Shown piece after piece: positions 52,261 through 61,992 of a stretch of DNA of 64,000 nt (position 1 is its first letter; every line of letters starts with the position of its first letter). The stretch is from NCBI GenBank assembly GCA_963803495.1, contig CAWDMP010000002.1, positions 4,402,001 to 4,466,000 of the forward strand, given 5' to 3'. This DNA comes from Persicitalea sp963803495. GTDB taxonomy: Bacteria; Bacteroidota; Bacteroidia; Cytophagales; Spirosomataceae. A program made the translations under genes and the position numbers. The notes beneath the pieces were generated by a model. That model saw only the letters and a list, made by a program, of their open reading frames with translations. It searched no databases and was not told where the DNA came from.

Positions 52261-53310
52261 ATGAGCCGAACCGCTTTCGCCGCCTTGCTAGAAAAGTACC
52301 AGAACGGAGATGCTACCGACGCTGAGCGCCGAATGGTAGAGCAGTGGTACGCTCTGCTGGAGAAGGAGTCACGTCCGTTGACCGCCCAAGAGCGCAGGGA
52401 CGTCGAAGAGCGGCTTTGGCAAGCGCTACAAGAGGAAGCCCTGGGCCGGAAAACCCTTCCCGTTGGGCCTCGACCCCCCTTTTGGCAGCAGACTTTTTTC
52501 AGGCTGGGCGCAGCGGCGGCTATCGGTTTGGCAATGTTCTTCAGCTATCGCTTTTACGAACCATCGCGAACTGACAATCCCTCCACCGATCTTATTGCTC
52601 AGGAACAGGACACGGCGATGAAGAAGGTTGCCAATGGTACCGACAGGAAAATGTCGTTGGTGCTGGAAGACAGCAGCCGCGTGCTGCTGAGTCCCGGCGG
52701 GGAGTTGAAGTTCCCGCGCCGCTTCGCCGATGAGGTCAGGGAGGTGTACCTGACCGGGGAAGCATTCTTCGAGGTGAGTGAAAACCCGCAGCTGCCCTTT
52801 CTGGTGAACGCCGGAGAGATCACTACCCGGGTTTTGGGAACGAGTTTTCTGGTAAACGCCCCGGCCGACCAGACCTCGGTCGAGGTGTCGGTCAGGACGG
52901 GCAAGGTCACGGTGTACGAGCGCGACGAGGCCACGGCTGGACAATCCAACAAGAAGGGAAGCGGCGTAGTGCTTGCGGCCAACCACCGCGTCACGTTTTC
53001 GGCGAAAGACAAGCTGTTTCTGACGGCCCTGGTCGAAAATCCCGTCCCGCTGCCCGCTGCCGGAAGCCCGGTCGATTTCGATTTTGACGACACCCCAATG
53101 ATCGAGGTCTTGCATCGGCTCGAAGCGGCTTACCACATCAAAATCGAAATGGAAAGAAAAACCCTGGGCTTTTGTCCGTTCACGGCTGATCTTTCCGACC
53201 TCGACCTCTACGAAAAGCTCGACATCATCTGCGCCACCATTCAGGGGGAATATGATGTAAAAGGCACCACCATCCTGATAAGCGGCAAGGGCTGCGATTC
53301 GGGATTTTGA
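52261..53310 (+). CDS. FecR-family anti-sigma factor (DUF4974 C-terminus)
   Basis: A 349-residue inner-membrane anti-sigma factor. A cytoplasmic head (1-75) with LLEKYQNGDATDAERRMVEQWY matches the FecR N-terminal sigma-binding motif. A membrane helix at about 82-99 (LGAAAAIGLAMFFSYRF) is followed by the FecR periplasmic domain (about 115-240, VLEDSSRVLLSPGGELKFPRRF; EVYLTGEAFFEVS; TRVLGTSFLVNA). DUF4974 occupies the C-terminus (FDFDDTPMIEVLHRLEAAYHI). It should hold the upstream ECF sigma inactive until the SusC protein, 59 bp downstream, signals that substrate is bound. No ATG overlap with SusC; the start at 52261 has no rival. Confidence 0.9.
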   Translation: MSRTAFAALLEKYQNGDATDAERRMVEQWYALLEKESRPLTAQERRDVEERLWQALQEEALGRKTLPVGPRPPFWQQTFFRLGAAAAIGLAMFFSYRFYEPSRTDNPSTDLIAQEQDTAMKKVANGTDRKMSLVLEDSSRVLLSPGGELKFPRRFADEVREVYLTGEAFFEVSENPQLPFLVNAGEITTRVLGTSFLVNAPADQTSVEVSVRTGKVTVYERDEATAGQSNKKGSGVVLAANHRVTFSAKDKLFLTALVENPVPLPAAGSPVDFDFDDTPMIEVLHRLEAAYHIKIEMERKTLGFCPFTADLSDLDLYEKLDIICATIQGEYDVKGTTILISGKGCDSGF

Positions 53311-53369
53311 TAATAAAAATGTTCTGCCAACCAATTCATCTATACACCTGTAATAAAATCTTCAGAAGT

Positions 53370-56300
53370 ATGAAAAAAACAGTACACATCCGCAAGCTGC
53401 AGAAGCTTATGAAAATAACCGTGCTTCAGCTCATCATAGGTACTATCTTTTCCGGCGTGTGCCTGGCTTTCGAGGGGCTTGCGCAGGACATTCTCGAGCA
53501 GCACGTCCGCATAGAAGCTGAGGACGCCAAGCTGCGTTCGGTGCTGAACACCATCCAAAAGAAGTACGATGTACGATTCGTGTATAGTTCTCCGGCCATC
53601 GGGGCCAATCGGAAAGTCGATGTACACTCCACCGATCAACGACTCGCCGACTTCCTCGACCAACTCCTGAAACCGCTGCAAATAAACTACCGGGTGATAC
53701 AGAAGCGGATTGTACTGACGCCAGTCGTCAGAGATAAGACCACCATCGATCTTTTAGAGAACGGGGTCCCCCCACGCTTCCAGCAACCTGTGGACAAGAC
53801 CATCACTGGAAAAGTGACCGATCAAAACTCGAAGGAGCCGCTGCCGGGCGTCAGTATCCTGGCCAAAGGCACCAACACCGGCACCACCACCGACGCCAAC
53901 GGAAACTACCGCCTCACGGTGGCCGACAACGTGACCACGCTGGTTTTTTCTTTTGTGGGATTTGAGAGTATCGAAGAGGACATCAATAACCGTAACGTTA
54001 TCAATCTGAGTCTGACCCCCGACGTACAGGCGCTTTCCCAGGTAGTAGTGATCGGCTACGGCTCAGTAGAGCGCAAAGACCTGACCGGTTCGGTGGCCTC
54101 CATCAAAAATGAGGAGATCGTAAAAACGCCAACCACCCGGCTGGACGACGCCCTGCGCGGTAAGGTGTCGGGCGTGCAGATCACGCCCACCTCCGGCGCG
54201 CCGGGGGCCGGGGTGACGATCCGAATTCGGGGTAGCAATTCGCTCAACGCCAGCAACGAGCCGCTGGTCGTGATCGATGGCTTCATCGGCGCGGGCGATT
54301 TGAACAACATCAATACCAACGACATCGAGTCCATTGAGGTACTGAAAGACGCCTCCGCCACGGCCATCTACGGCTCACGGGGGTCCAACGGCGTGATTCT
54401 GGTCACGACCAAGCGGGGTAAGGAAGGAAAATCAAAATTCACCTTCGACACCTACACAGGTACGCAGCAAATCACTCGTAAGCTCGACCTGATGAACGCC
54501 CGGCAGTACGCCGAGTTCCAAAACGACTACGCCGCTTTTGGGGGAGCCAAGCCTGTGTTTCCTGATTTATCGAAAGTGGGTCAGGGTACCAACTGGCAGG
54601 ACGAGATTTTCCGCACTGCCCCAATCACCAGCAGTACTTTGTCCATCTCGGGGGGAACCGCCAAGACGAATTTCTACCTCTCCGGCAACTACATGAATCA
54701 GCAGGGCATCTATATCAACACGGGGTTCAAGCGGTACCTGACGCGCCTTAACCTGGATCACGAAGTCAACAGCCGCCTGAAAACGGGCGTTTCGTTGTCG
54801 TTGAGTAAGTCCAATCGCAACGGTGGCTCGAGCAGCCTGCGAAACGTGCTGGGCTACGACCCCACACTCGATGTGCGTGACGCCGACGGCAACTACGTGA
54901 TCCAGACCCGTACCAGCGAGTTCACCAACGATAACCCCGTGAGTCTGGCGCAGCAGACGCTCAACAACACGAGCAGCACGGCCATTATCGGCAACGTGTA
55001 CGGGGAGTTGAAAATCCTGAAAGACCTGACCTACCGGCTGACCGCTGGGGTCAATACGGACTTTGACGATTTTGATGGTTACAGCCCTTCTACCCTGTTT
55101 TCACAGCGCGACCTGGCGGGATCGGCTACGGTCGAGAATCGGCAGAGCTTCAATGTGCTGCTCGAGCAGACGCTGAACTACGCCAAGTCTTTCGGCGACC
55201 ACACGATCAACTTGCTGGCGGGCTATACCCGGCAGACCGACGAGTACAAACAGCGGCGCTCCCGCGTCAACGGCTTTGCTACCGACGCGTTCACGACTAA
55301 CAACATCGACGCCGCCACCAATCGCCTGGAAAGTTCTTCTACGTTGCGCAAAACCGGTCTGGAATCGTGGCTTGGCCGAGCCAACTACAACTACAAGGGA
55401 AAGTACCTGTTCACGCTTTCAGGCCGGGCCGACGGCTCTTCGGTTTTCGCCAAGAATAATAAGTGGTCTTTCTTTCCCTCCGCCGCCATCGCGTGGCGCG
55501 TGATCGAGGAGGATTTTATGCGCGGTAACAACCTGCTTTCTGACTTAAAACTCCGGGCCAGCTACGGGCGCATCGGTAACCAGGCCATCGGCCCGTATCA
55601 ATCCCTATCGCCGATTTCCAATGGGGGAAACGAATACATACTGGGCGTGGCCCAAAATATAGTTACGGGTTTCGCTCCCAACTCTCTGGCCAACAACGAC
55701 CTGCGTTGGGAAACTACCACCTCACTGGATTTCGGGGTGGATGTCGCATTACTGAACAACCGCCTGAGCGCCACGCTCGATTACTATCGCAAGACGACCG
55801 ACGACCTGCTTGTCCGGGTCACCATACCTCAGCTCACGGGCTTCAACAACATGCTCCGTAACTTTGGTAAAGTCCAGAACAACGGCTTGGAATTTTCGTT
55901 GAATAGCGTCAACATAAACCGTAACGACTTCCGCTGGGAGACAAACTTCAACATTGCCGGTAATCGTAATACTGTTGTGGACGTCTTCAATCCCGAGGGT
56001 TTTTTCCTGACTAATTCGGGGGTATCAGGGACGGGTACTTCTCCCTCCGGCATCATTAAGGAAGGCGAGCCACTGGGAGTCTTTTACGGATTGGTGCGTA
56101 ATGGCATTTGGAATACCCAGTCTGAAATCGACGCCGCTGGCGTAACGGGCTATGCCGTCTTTCCGGGTGGCCGCCGCTACGAAGACGTGGATGGCGATGG
56201 TAAAATTGAAGCCACCGACGACCGAAAAATTATCGGCAATTCCAACCCGAAATTCTTCGGCGGTATGGGTAACAATTTCTCCTACAAGGGTTTCGAGCTC

Positions 56301-56735
56301 TCGTTCTTCTTGCAATTCGTGCAGGGCAACCAGATATTTCAGGAAGCGGACTACTTTCTGGCCCAGGCTTTCGACTATAATGGCTACACCTCGCTTGTCA
56401 ACCGCTGGACGCCCCAGAATACCGAGACCGACATCCCTTCCATCGAGGGCAATATTAGGAGCATCGCGGCGGTCGCCGAATCGGACGCTCTCAAGGACGG
56501 CTCCTTTCTGCGGCTCAGGAACGTGAATCTGGCTTACAACTTCCCGGTGGGCAAGATCAACTGGCTGCAATCGGCCAAGCTCTACGTCGCCGGAACGAAC
56601 CTGCTGCTGTTTGACAACTACCCCGGTTATGACCCGGAAATCAACCGGGGCAGCGACAACCTACGGCGCGGCTACGATGATTCGGGTTATCCTATGAGTC
56701 GGAATGTGACAGTAGGTGTAGTTCTGAACTTTTAA
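53370..56735 (+). CDS. SusC/RagA-family TonB-linked outer membrane protein
   Basis: A 1121-residue TonB-dependent glycan importer and sensor. A signal peptide (about 12-38, MKITVLQLIIGTIFSGVCLAFEG region) is followed by a secretin/TonB N-terminal domain (about 45-120, EDAKLRSVLNTIQKKYDVRFVYSS), which contacts the FecR anti-sigma. A carboxypeptidase-like beta domain (about 140-225), the plug (VVVIGYGSVERKDLTGSVASI; IRIRGSNSLN; LKDASATAIYGSRG) and a 22-strand barrel follow. The C-terminus ends NVTVGVVLNF with terminal Phe. ATG 53370 is preferred; an internal ATG at 53409 would shorten the signal. SusD follows after 12 bp. Gly-Thr pairs here use GGCACC rather than GGTACC, unlike core genes. Confidence 0.95.
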   Translation: MKKTVHIRKLQKLMKITVLQLIIGTIFSGVCLAFEGLAQDILEQHVRIEAEDAKLRSVLNTIQKKYDVRFVYSSPAIGANRKVDVHSTDQRLADFLDQLLKPLQINYRVIQKRIVLTPVVRDKTTIDLLENGVPPRFQQPVDKTITGKVTDQNSKEPLPGVSILAKGTNTGTTTDANGNYRLTVADNVTTLVFSFVGFESIEEDINNRNVINLSLTPDVQALSQVVVIGYGSVERKDLTGSVASIKNEEIVKTPTTRLDDALRGKVSGVQITPTSGAPGAGVTIRIRGSNSLNASNEPLVVIDGFIGAGDLNNINTNDIESIEVLKDASATAIYGSRGSNGVILVTTKRGKEGKSKFTFDTYTGTQQITRKLDLMNARQYAEFQNDYAAFGGAKPVFPDLSKVGQGTNWQDEIFRTAPITSSTLSISGGTAKTNFYLSGNYMNQQGIYINTGFKRYLTRLNLDHEVNSRLKTGVSLSLSKSNRNGGSSSLRNVLGYDPTLDVRDADGNYVIQTRTSEFTNDNPVSLAQQTLNNTSSTAIIGNVYGELKILKDLTYRLTAGVNTDFDDFDGYSPSTLFSQRDLAGSATVENRQSFNVLLEQTLNYAKSFGDHTINLLAGYTRQTDEYKQRRSRVNGFATDAFTTNNIDAATNRLESSSTLRKTGLESWLGRANYNYKGKYLFTLSGRADGSSVFAKNNKWSFFPSAAIAWRVIEEDFMRGNNLLSDLKLRASYGRIGNQAIGPYQSLSPISNGGNEYILGVAQNIVTGFAPNSLANNDLRWETTTSLDFGVDVALLNNRLSATLDYYRKTTDDLLVRVTIPQLTGFNNMLRNFGKVQNNGLEFSLNSVNINRNDFRWETNFNIAGNRNTVVDVFNPEGFFLTNSGVSGTGTSPSGIIKEGEPLGVFYGLVRNGIWNTQSEIDAAGVTGYAVFPGGRRYEDVDGDGKIEATDDRKIIGNSNPKFFGGMGNNFSYKGFELSFFLQFVQGNQIFQEADYFLAQAFDYNGYTSLVNRWTPQNTETDIPSIEGNIRSIAAVAESDALKDGSFLRLRNVNLAYNFPVGKINWLQSAKLYVAGTNLLLFDNYPGYDPEINRGSDNLRRGYDDSGYPMSRNVTVGVVLNF

Positions 56736-56747
56736 AAAAAAAATTAT

Positions 56748-58238
56748 ATGAAAAACATACAAAAGTACCTTCTGATGGGCGTGGCGGGATGCACGGTATT
56801 CCTGGCTTCCTGCGAGGACATCCTAACCGAGAAACCCGCAATTTTCCTGAGCGAGAGCAATTTCTACAAAACGGAGCGGGACGCCATTTCGGCTACCAAC
56901 GCCACTTACTCCAACCTGTTTACTAACATCATTCAGTACTATTACCCCACCGTCACGACCGATGTAGCTTACCAGGGTGCCCACAACCAAAGGGCGCTGG
57001 CGTACTTCAGAAACCTCAATCCCAACGACGGGGACGCAGGCGGAATTTGGGCCCAAAACTACCAAGGCATCACAAAAGCCAACACGGCCATCGCCCGGAT
57101 TCCTGACATTCCCATGAACGAGACGCTGAAAGCCCGTTTACTGGGAGAAGCAAAATTCAATCGGGCAGTCTACTATTTCGATTTGGTGAGAACTTACGGC
57201 GGTGTGCCCTTACTGCTAGAGCCGGTCGAGAGCCCCGAAGCATTGGAAGGAATCACTCGTAACTCAACTGACGAAGTATACGGTCAGATCGTTAAGGACT
57301 TGACCGATGCCACCGCTGTTTTGCCCGAGGACTACCCCGCCGATCAAAAGGGAAGGGCTACCAAATGGGCGGCGCACGGTCTGCTGGCCCGAGTACAATT
57401 GACTTTGAAGGACTGGGCCAAGGCCAAAAGCAATGTCGATCCCATTATTGCTTCCAATCAGTTTGGGTTAGTGGCAGACTACGACAAACTATACAGTGAA
57501 ACCGCCGAATTTGCGCTCTTCCCGGATCAAAACGGCAAGCTGGTCAACGAGAATATCTTCGATATCCAGTACAAGCAGAACGACCGGCGACAGTTCATTC
57601 AGTCGTGGGTGGGTTCGCGCGATCTGGAAGTGGGCGGTGTGACGAATATTGGCGGCGGCTGGGAGAACTTCTTGCCCACTAAGGATTTTCTGGCGATGTT
57701 CAACCCCGAAGACAAACGGTTGCCCACCAGCATCGTGCAGGTACTCGATGGCAATAAACTGGAATCACCTACCACGCCCGGTGCCGGACCCATTACGGGA
57801 AAATGGCTCAATCGGAGCGGGAACTCGCCCCTGGCCAACAACGCGGGCCAAAACTTATACTACATCCGCTATGCCGATGTGCTGCTGATGAAGGCCGAGG
57901 CCGAAAACGAACTAAATAAAGGACCCAATGAGACCGCTTACCAGGCCATCAACCGGGTGAGATCAAGGGCGGGACTTGAACCCTTGTCGGGTCTCAATTA
58001 CGACTCGTTCACCAAGGCCCTTCGGAAGGAGCGGGCCTTGGAGCTGAGCTTCGAGGGTCACCGCAAGTACGACCTGCTGCGCTGGGGAATCTACGTCGAG
58101 ACTATAAAAGGCACGACCGACCCGGCGCTGAAAGTCCCCCGCACCAACATCCAGCCTCACCACGTGCTGATGCCGATTCCGCAACGCGAGATCGACGTTA
58201 CCAACGGTTCGCTGACGCAAAATCCGGGCTACAACTAG
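56748..58238 (+). CDS. SusD/RagB-family lipoprotein
   Basis: A 496-residue surface lipoprotein that closes over SusC and captures the oligosaccharide. Lipobox MGVAGCTVFLASCEDIL (Cys near 23). The N-terminal helical part (about 45-330) contains TPR-like repeats and the conserved YFDLVRTYGGVPLLLEP, and the C-terminal domain has YIRYADVLLMKAEAENELN, VRSRAGLEPL, LRKERALELSFEGHRKYDLLRWG and the usual PIPQREIDVT-NPGY end. Length and motifs match the family. A strong intrinsic terminator lies 25 bp after the stop, so the following VCBS gene needs its own promoter or read-through. Confidence 0.94.
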   Translation: MKNIQKYLLMGVAGCTVFLASCEDILTEKPAIFLSESNFYKTERDAISATNATYSNLFTNIIQYYYPTVTTDVAYQGAHNQRALAYFRNLNPNDGDAGGIWAQNYQGITKANTAIARIPDIPMNETLKARLLGEAKFNRAVYYFDLVRTYGGVPLLLEPVESPEALEGITRNSTDEVYGQIVKDLTDATAVLPEDYPADQKGRATKWAAHGLLARVQLTLKDWAKAKSNVDPIIASNQFGLVADYDKLYSETAEFALFPDQNGKLVNENIFDIQYKQNDRRQFIQSWVGSRDLEVGGVTNIGGGWENFLPTKDFLAMFNPEDKRLPTSIVQVLDGNKLESPTTPGAGPITGKWLNRSGNSPLANNAGQNLYYIRYADVLLMKAEAENELNKGPNETAYQAINRVRSRAGLEPLSGLNYDSFTKALRKERALELSFEGHRKYDLLRWGIYVETIKGTTDPALKVPRTNIQPHHVLMPIPQREIDVTNGSLTQNPGYN

Positions 58239-58262
58239 ATTTTTTCATAGGTTAATGTTCGG

Positions 58263-58293
58263 AAAAGGCCATTGGTTTCGATGGCCTTTTTTT
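58263..58293 (+). terminator. Intrinsic terminator after susD
   Basis: Stem AAAAGGCCAT/ATGGCCTTTT with an 8-nt loop and a seven-T run (TTTTTTT to 58293). Confidence 0.9.
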
Positions 58294-58372
58294 ATCTTGT
58301 AGGGTCAAGCAATTTTTTATGAAGTACCATTTATCGAATAACAGCCTGAGAACTACCTGTCGGCTTCAAAAT

Positions 58373-58558
58373 GTGTCCCAGAGGAGCCGACCATTAATAG
58401 CAAATGAAAGCACGTCAGTACGTGCGCCCCGGAGGGGCCGACTGTTATTAGCAAACGACCACACATCAACGTACGTGCGCCCCGGAGGGGCCGATCCCTC
58501 CGGAGCGGAACGCGCCCAGAGAACTGATTTTCTATTCACGGTCGGCCCCTCCGGGGCA
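58373..58558. repeat. REP-like hairpin cluster (CCCCGGAGGGGCC) between susD and the VCBS gene
   Basis: Three tandem-like units share a CCC-GGAGGGG hairpin. Two contain the exact 20-mer CGTGCGCCCCGGAGGGGCCG (58421-58440 and 58474-58493, 53 bp apart); a variant GTCCCAGAGGAGCCG opens the cluster at about 58375. An inverted copy GGTCGGCCCCTCCGGGGC ends it at about 58556. Units one and two are followed by ATTAATAGCAAATGA and GTTATTAGCAAACGA tails, similar to the tail near 27160. The cluster is in frame and stop-free with the VCBS gene but is unlikely to be translated. Confidence 0.8.
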
Positions 58559-58603
58559 AACGAACACCGCGCTGGATGCTTTCTCTTTCTGAAAAGCGTT
58601 TTC

Positions 58604-61600
58604 ATGTTCGCTGGCTTGGCTATTGCTTTGTCTTCTTGCCAAAAAAACACAACCAACGCTCCCGAAGATCAGGATGCACTATTCACCATCCTGACGCCCG
58701 AAGAAAGCGGCATACAGTTCCGCAACGACCTGCGCGAGACACTCTATATGAACGGGCTTTTCTACGAATACTACTACAACGGCGGCGGCGTGGCGGTGGG
58801 GGATTTTAACGGCGACGATTTTCCCGATGTGTACTTCATTTCCAATCTGGAATCCAACAAACTGTACCTGAACAATGGACAATCGGGTTCGATCCATTTT
58901 CAGGACGTCACCGAAGCCGCCGGGTTGCGGGGAAAGGCCCCTTTTCAGACGGGCGTCACGACGGTGGACATCAACGCCGACGGCTTACTGGATATCTACG
59001 TATGTGCCTCGGGAAGGTTCGAAGACTCGGAAAAAAGAAGAAACGAGCTGTACGTCAACCAGGGCAATGACGCGAACGGAATCCCTGTCTTCGAAGAACA
59101 AGCCAAAAAGTACCAGCTCGACAGCCCCGCGTTTTCAACCCAGGCCGCGTTTTTCGACTACGACAAGGATGGTGACCTGGATATGTTCCTCATCAACCAC
59201 GATGTAAATATCTATGGTGACGACCAATTGGAAGCCTACCTGAATACCAAAAGCGAATTGAGCGGGGAGCAGCTTTACGAAAACCGGGAGGGTACCTTCG
59301 TGGAGGTTTCGGATGCGGCGGGTATCGTCAACAACCGATTGAGCTACGGCTTGGGGCTGGCCGTGGGCGACCTCAACAACGACGGCTGGCCGGATGTGTA
59401 CGTCAGCCATGACTTTACCGGAAAAGATCACTTGTACCTGAATCAAAAAAACGGCTCGTTCCGGGAGTCGGTGCTGGACGCCACGGGCCACGTTTCGTTC
59501 TTCTCGATGGGCAACGACATGGCCGACTACAACAACGACGGTTGGCTCGATATTCTGACCGTCGATATGGTTTCGGAGGATAATTATGGCCTGAAAACCA
59601 GCATGAGCGGCATGAATCCCAAGAGCTTCAACAAGACCGTCGCGCTGGGGCTGCACCACCAGTATATGTTCAACACCTTACAGACCAACAACGGTACGGT
59701 CGGGGGCGGTGAAGTACCTTACTTCTCGGAAACCGCTCAACTGGCAGGCGTGTCGAACACCGATTGGAGTTGGGCACCGCTGTTTTTCGACATGGACAAC
59801 GACGGGCTGAAAGACCTCTTCATTTCCAACGGCATCAAGCGCGGTTTCCGGGACAACGATTTCAAGAATTACCATGCCCAAGTCCGGGCCGAGCTCACCA
59901 AGAATAAAACCATCGACGAAGAGGCCTACATCAACCACATGATGTCGAAAATGCCGACGCGTAAAAAAGTCAATTATTTTTTTAGGAATAAGGGTGATCT
60001 GTCTTTTGAAAAAATGAACAAAGCATGGTCGCTCGACAGCATCATGACCAGTTCGAACGGGGCCGCCTACGCTGATTTTGACAACGACGGTGATGTCGAT
60101 TTGGTCGTAAATAACATGGATGATTTTGCCTTTGTGTACGAAAATAACTCGTCTGAGAATACCGGCAATAACTACCTTAAAATAAAATTTAAAGGCCCAG
60201 TAAGAAATCCCGTCGGAATCGGGGCGAAAGTAACGGTGACCACCTCGTCGGGTACCCAAACCCAGGAACACTACCTAACCCGTGGCTTTCAGTCGGGGGT
60301 TGGGCCGGGGATGGACTTAGGTTTGGGAAAACAAAAAGTAGTCGAAAAACTTACGGTGGTGTGGCCGGATGCAAAAACAGAAGTATGGGGAAATATTGAA
60401 GCTAACCAACAAATCACGCTTTCGTACGCCAATGCCAGAACCAGTTCCGCCGGTTTTGCCAAGAAAAATTCGGTAAACTACTTGTTCAATGACATCACGT
60501 CTACACTGGGCGATTTTGCCGCACATCGCGAGAACATTTTTGACGACTACCAGCGCGAAAGCCTCTTGCCCCATAAGATGTCACAGATGGGTCCGGCCCT
60601 GGCGGTGGGCGACGTGAATGGCGACGGGCTGGATGACTTCTTTTTGAGCGGCGCGATGGGCTATCCGGGTACTTTGCAAATACAGACGTCCGAGGGTACT
60701 TTCAAAAACACCCAGCCTGGTTTTTTTAATCTGGAAAGAAAATACGAAGACATCGCGGCCACCTTCTTCGACGCCGACCGCGACGGCGATCTCGACCTGT
60801 ACGTCGTGAGTGGCGGCAACGAAAGACCGGAAGGTTCGAGCCTTTATCAAGATCGGCTATACGTCAATAGGGGAGGTACTTTCTCCATTACACGAGGTAC
60901 TTTGCCCGCCATGCCGACCAGCGGTTCCTGCGTAAAACCCTACGACTACGACCAGGATGGCGATCTCGATTTGTTTGTCGGTGGACGCCATACGCCCGGC
61001 AAGTACCCCCTTCCGGCGGACAGCTATCTGCTGGAAAATCGGAGTACATCAGGCAAGGTAGTTTTTGTCGACGTCACGTCTCAGGTCGCGCCGATGCTGA
61101 AAGGGTTGGGTATGGTGACCGACGCCGTTTGGACAGATATGGATCAGGACGGTCGAAAAGACCTGGTCGCCGTGGGGGAGTGGATGCCGGTTACGGTTTT
61201 GAAAAATCAAGGGGGTACTTTCACCGACAAAACTAAGGAAATGGGCCTGGCTGACGCGACGGGCTGGTGGTTCAGCATCGCGGCCGCCGACTTCGACGGC
61301 GATGGCGACCAGGACCTGGTGGCGGGCAATCTGGGCCTGAACTACAAGTACAAAGCCACGAAGGAGGAACCTTTTGAGATTTACACCACCGACTTCGACG
61401 ACAGCGGCGACCTGGACATCGTGCTAGGCTACCATAGCGGCGGAAACCTGTTTCCGCTGCGGGGCCGCGAATGCTCTTCGGCAGAAATGCCGTTCATCAA
61501 AGCCAAATTCCCGACTTATAGCGACTTCGGCAAAGCTACCTTAAATGAGGTGTACGACGAGCAGAAACTAGCCGGCTCGGTACACTACCAGGCCACGACC

Positions 61601-61966
61601 TTCGCCAATAGCTACCTTGAAAACAAAGTCGGCAAAGGCTTTGCCCTCAGACCGCTACCTATCCCGGCCCAGATGTCTTCGGTCAACGCCATTTCGGTCG
61701 CTGATTTCGATGGCGACACGAAATTGGACCTCATCCTGGCGGGTAACCTGTACGGCTCGGAGGTCGAGACACCCCGAAACGATGCAGGTTACGGATACTT
61801 TCTGAAAGGTACGGGGAAAGGTATCTTCGATCCAGTTCCGATGAGCGCGAGTGGTCTGAAAATCAGGGGCGAGGTGAAGCATGTACAGGCCTTGCGGGGG
61901 GGCGGAGGGAAAAAAGTACTTCTGTTTGCGGTGAACAATGGGAAGCTGGTTTTTGTGAAATATTAA
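58604..61966 (+). CDS. VCBS-repeat/ASPIC-UnbV (CRTAC-like) lipoprotein
   Basis: A 1120-residue lipoprotein. The ATG at 58604 gives lipobox FAGLAIALSSCQKN (Cys 11); the open frame extends upstream to 58319 but that portion is a repeat cluster. The mature protein is a series of FG-GAP/VCBS beta-propeller blades with calcium-binding D-x-D-x-D/N-G signatures (VGDFNGDDFPDVYF, VDINADGLLDIYV, FFDYDKDGDLDMFLINHD, ADYNNDGWLDILTVDMV, DFDNDGDVDLVVNNMD). An ASPIC/UnbV domain follows at about 505-600 (GPVRNPVGIGAKVTVTTSSG, LGLGKQKVVEKLTVVWPD), then a second propeller. Such proteins commonly accompany SusCD systems; their role (glycan binding or processing) is unknown. Confidence 0.85.
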   Translation: MFAGLAIALSSCQKNTTNAPEDQDALFTILTPEESGIQFRNDLRETLYMNGLFYEYYYNGGGVAVGDFNGDDFPDVYFISNLESNKLYLNNGQSGSIHFQDVTEAAGLRGKAPFQTGVTTVDINADGLLDIYVCASGRFEDSEKRRNELYVNQGNDANGIPVFEEQAKKYQLDSPAFSTQAAFFDYDKDGDLDMFLINHDVNIYGDDQLEAYLNTKSELSGEQLYENREGTFVEVSDAAGIVNNRLSYGLGLAVGDLNNDGWPDVYVSHDFTGKDHLYLNQKNGSFRESVLDATGHVSFFSMGNDMADYNNDGWLDILTVDMVSEDNYGLKTSMSGMNPKSFNKTVALGLHHQYMFNTLQTNNGTVGGGEVPYFSETAQLAGVSNTDWSWAPLFFDMDNDGLKDLFISNGIKRGFRDNDFKNYHAQVRAELTKNKTIDEEAYINHMMSKMPTRKKVNYFFRNKGDLSFEKMNKAWSLDSIMTSSNGAAYADFDNDGDVDLVVNNMDDFAFVYENNSSENTGNNYLKIKFKGPVRNPVGIGAKVTVTTSSGTQTQEHYLTRGFQSGVGPGMDLGLGKQKVVEKLTVVWPDAKTEVWGNIEANQQITLSYANARTSSAGFAKKNSVNYLFNDITSTLGDFAAHRENIFDDYQRESLLPHKMSQMGPALAVGDVNGDGLDDFFLSGAMGYPGTLQIQTSEGTFKNTQPGFFNLERKYEDIAATFFDADRDGDLDLYVVSGGNERPEGSSLYQDRLYVNRGGTFSITRGTLPAMPTSGSCVKPYDYDQDGDLDLFVGGRHTPGKYPLPADSYLLENRSTSGKVVFVDVTSQVAPMLKGLGMVTDAVWTDMDQDGRKDLVAVGEWMPVTVLKNQGGTFTDKTKEMGLADATGWWFSIAAADFDGDGDQDLVAGNLGLNYKYKATKEEPFEIYTTDFDDSGDLDIVLGYHSGGNLFPLRGRECSSAEMPFIKAKFPTYSDFGKATLNEVYDEQKLAGSVHYQATTFANSYLENKVGKGFALRPLPIPAQMSSVNAISVADFDGDTKLDLILAGNLYGSEVETPRNDAGYGYFLKGTGKGIFDPVPMSASGLKIRGEVKHVQALRGGGGKKVLLFAVNNGKLVFVKY

Positions 61967-61992
61967 TTTTTGACTAAATCTAAATTCTCAAC

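Noticed and set aside
58421..58493. Two exact 20-bp direct repeats 53 bp apart, superficially CRISPR-like
   Set aside because: Only two copies, followed by an inverted third, with self-complementary hairpins and no cas genes; fits REP-like elements instead.
58319..58603. 95-codon extension of the VCBS lipoprotein
   Set aside because: Made of repeats; the lipoprotein signal starts at 58604.
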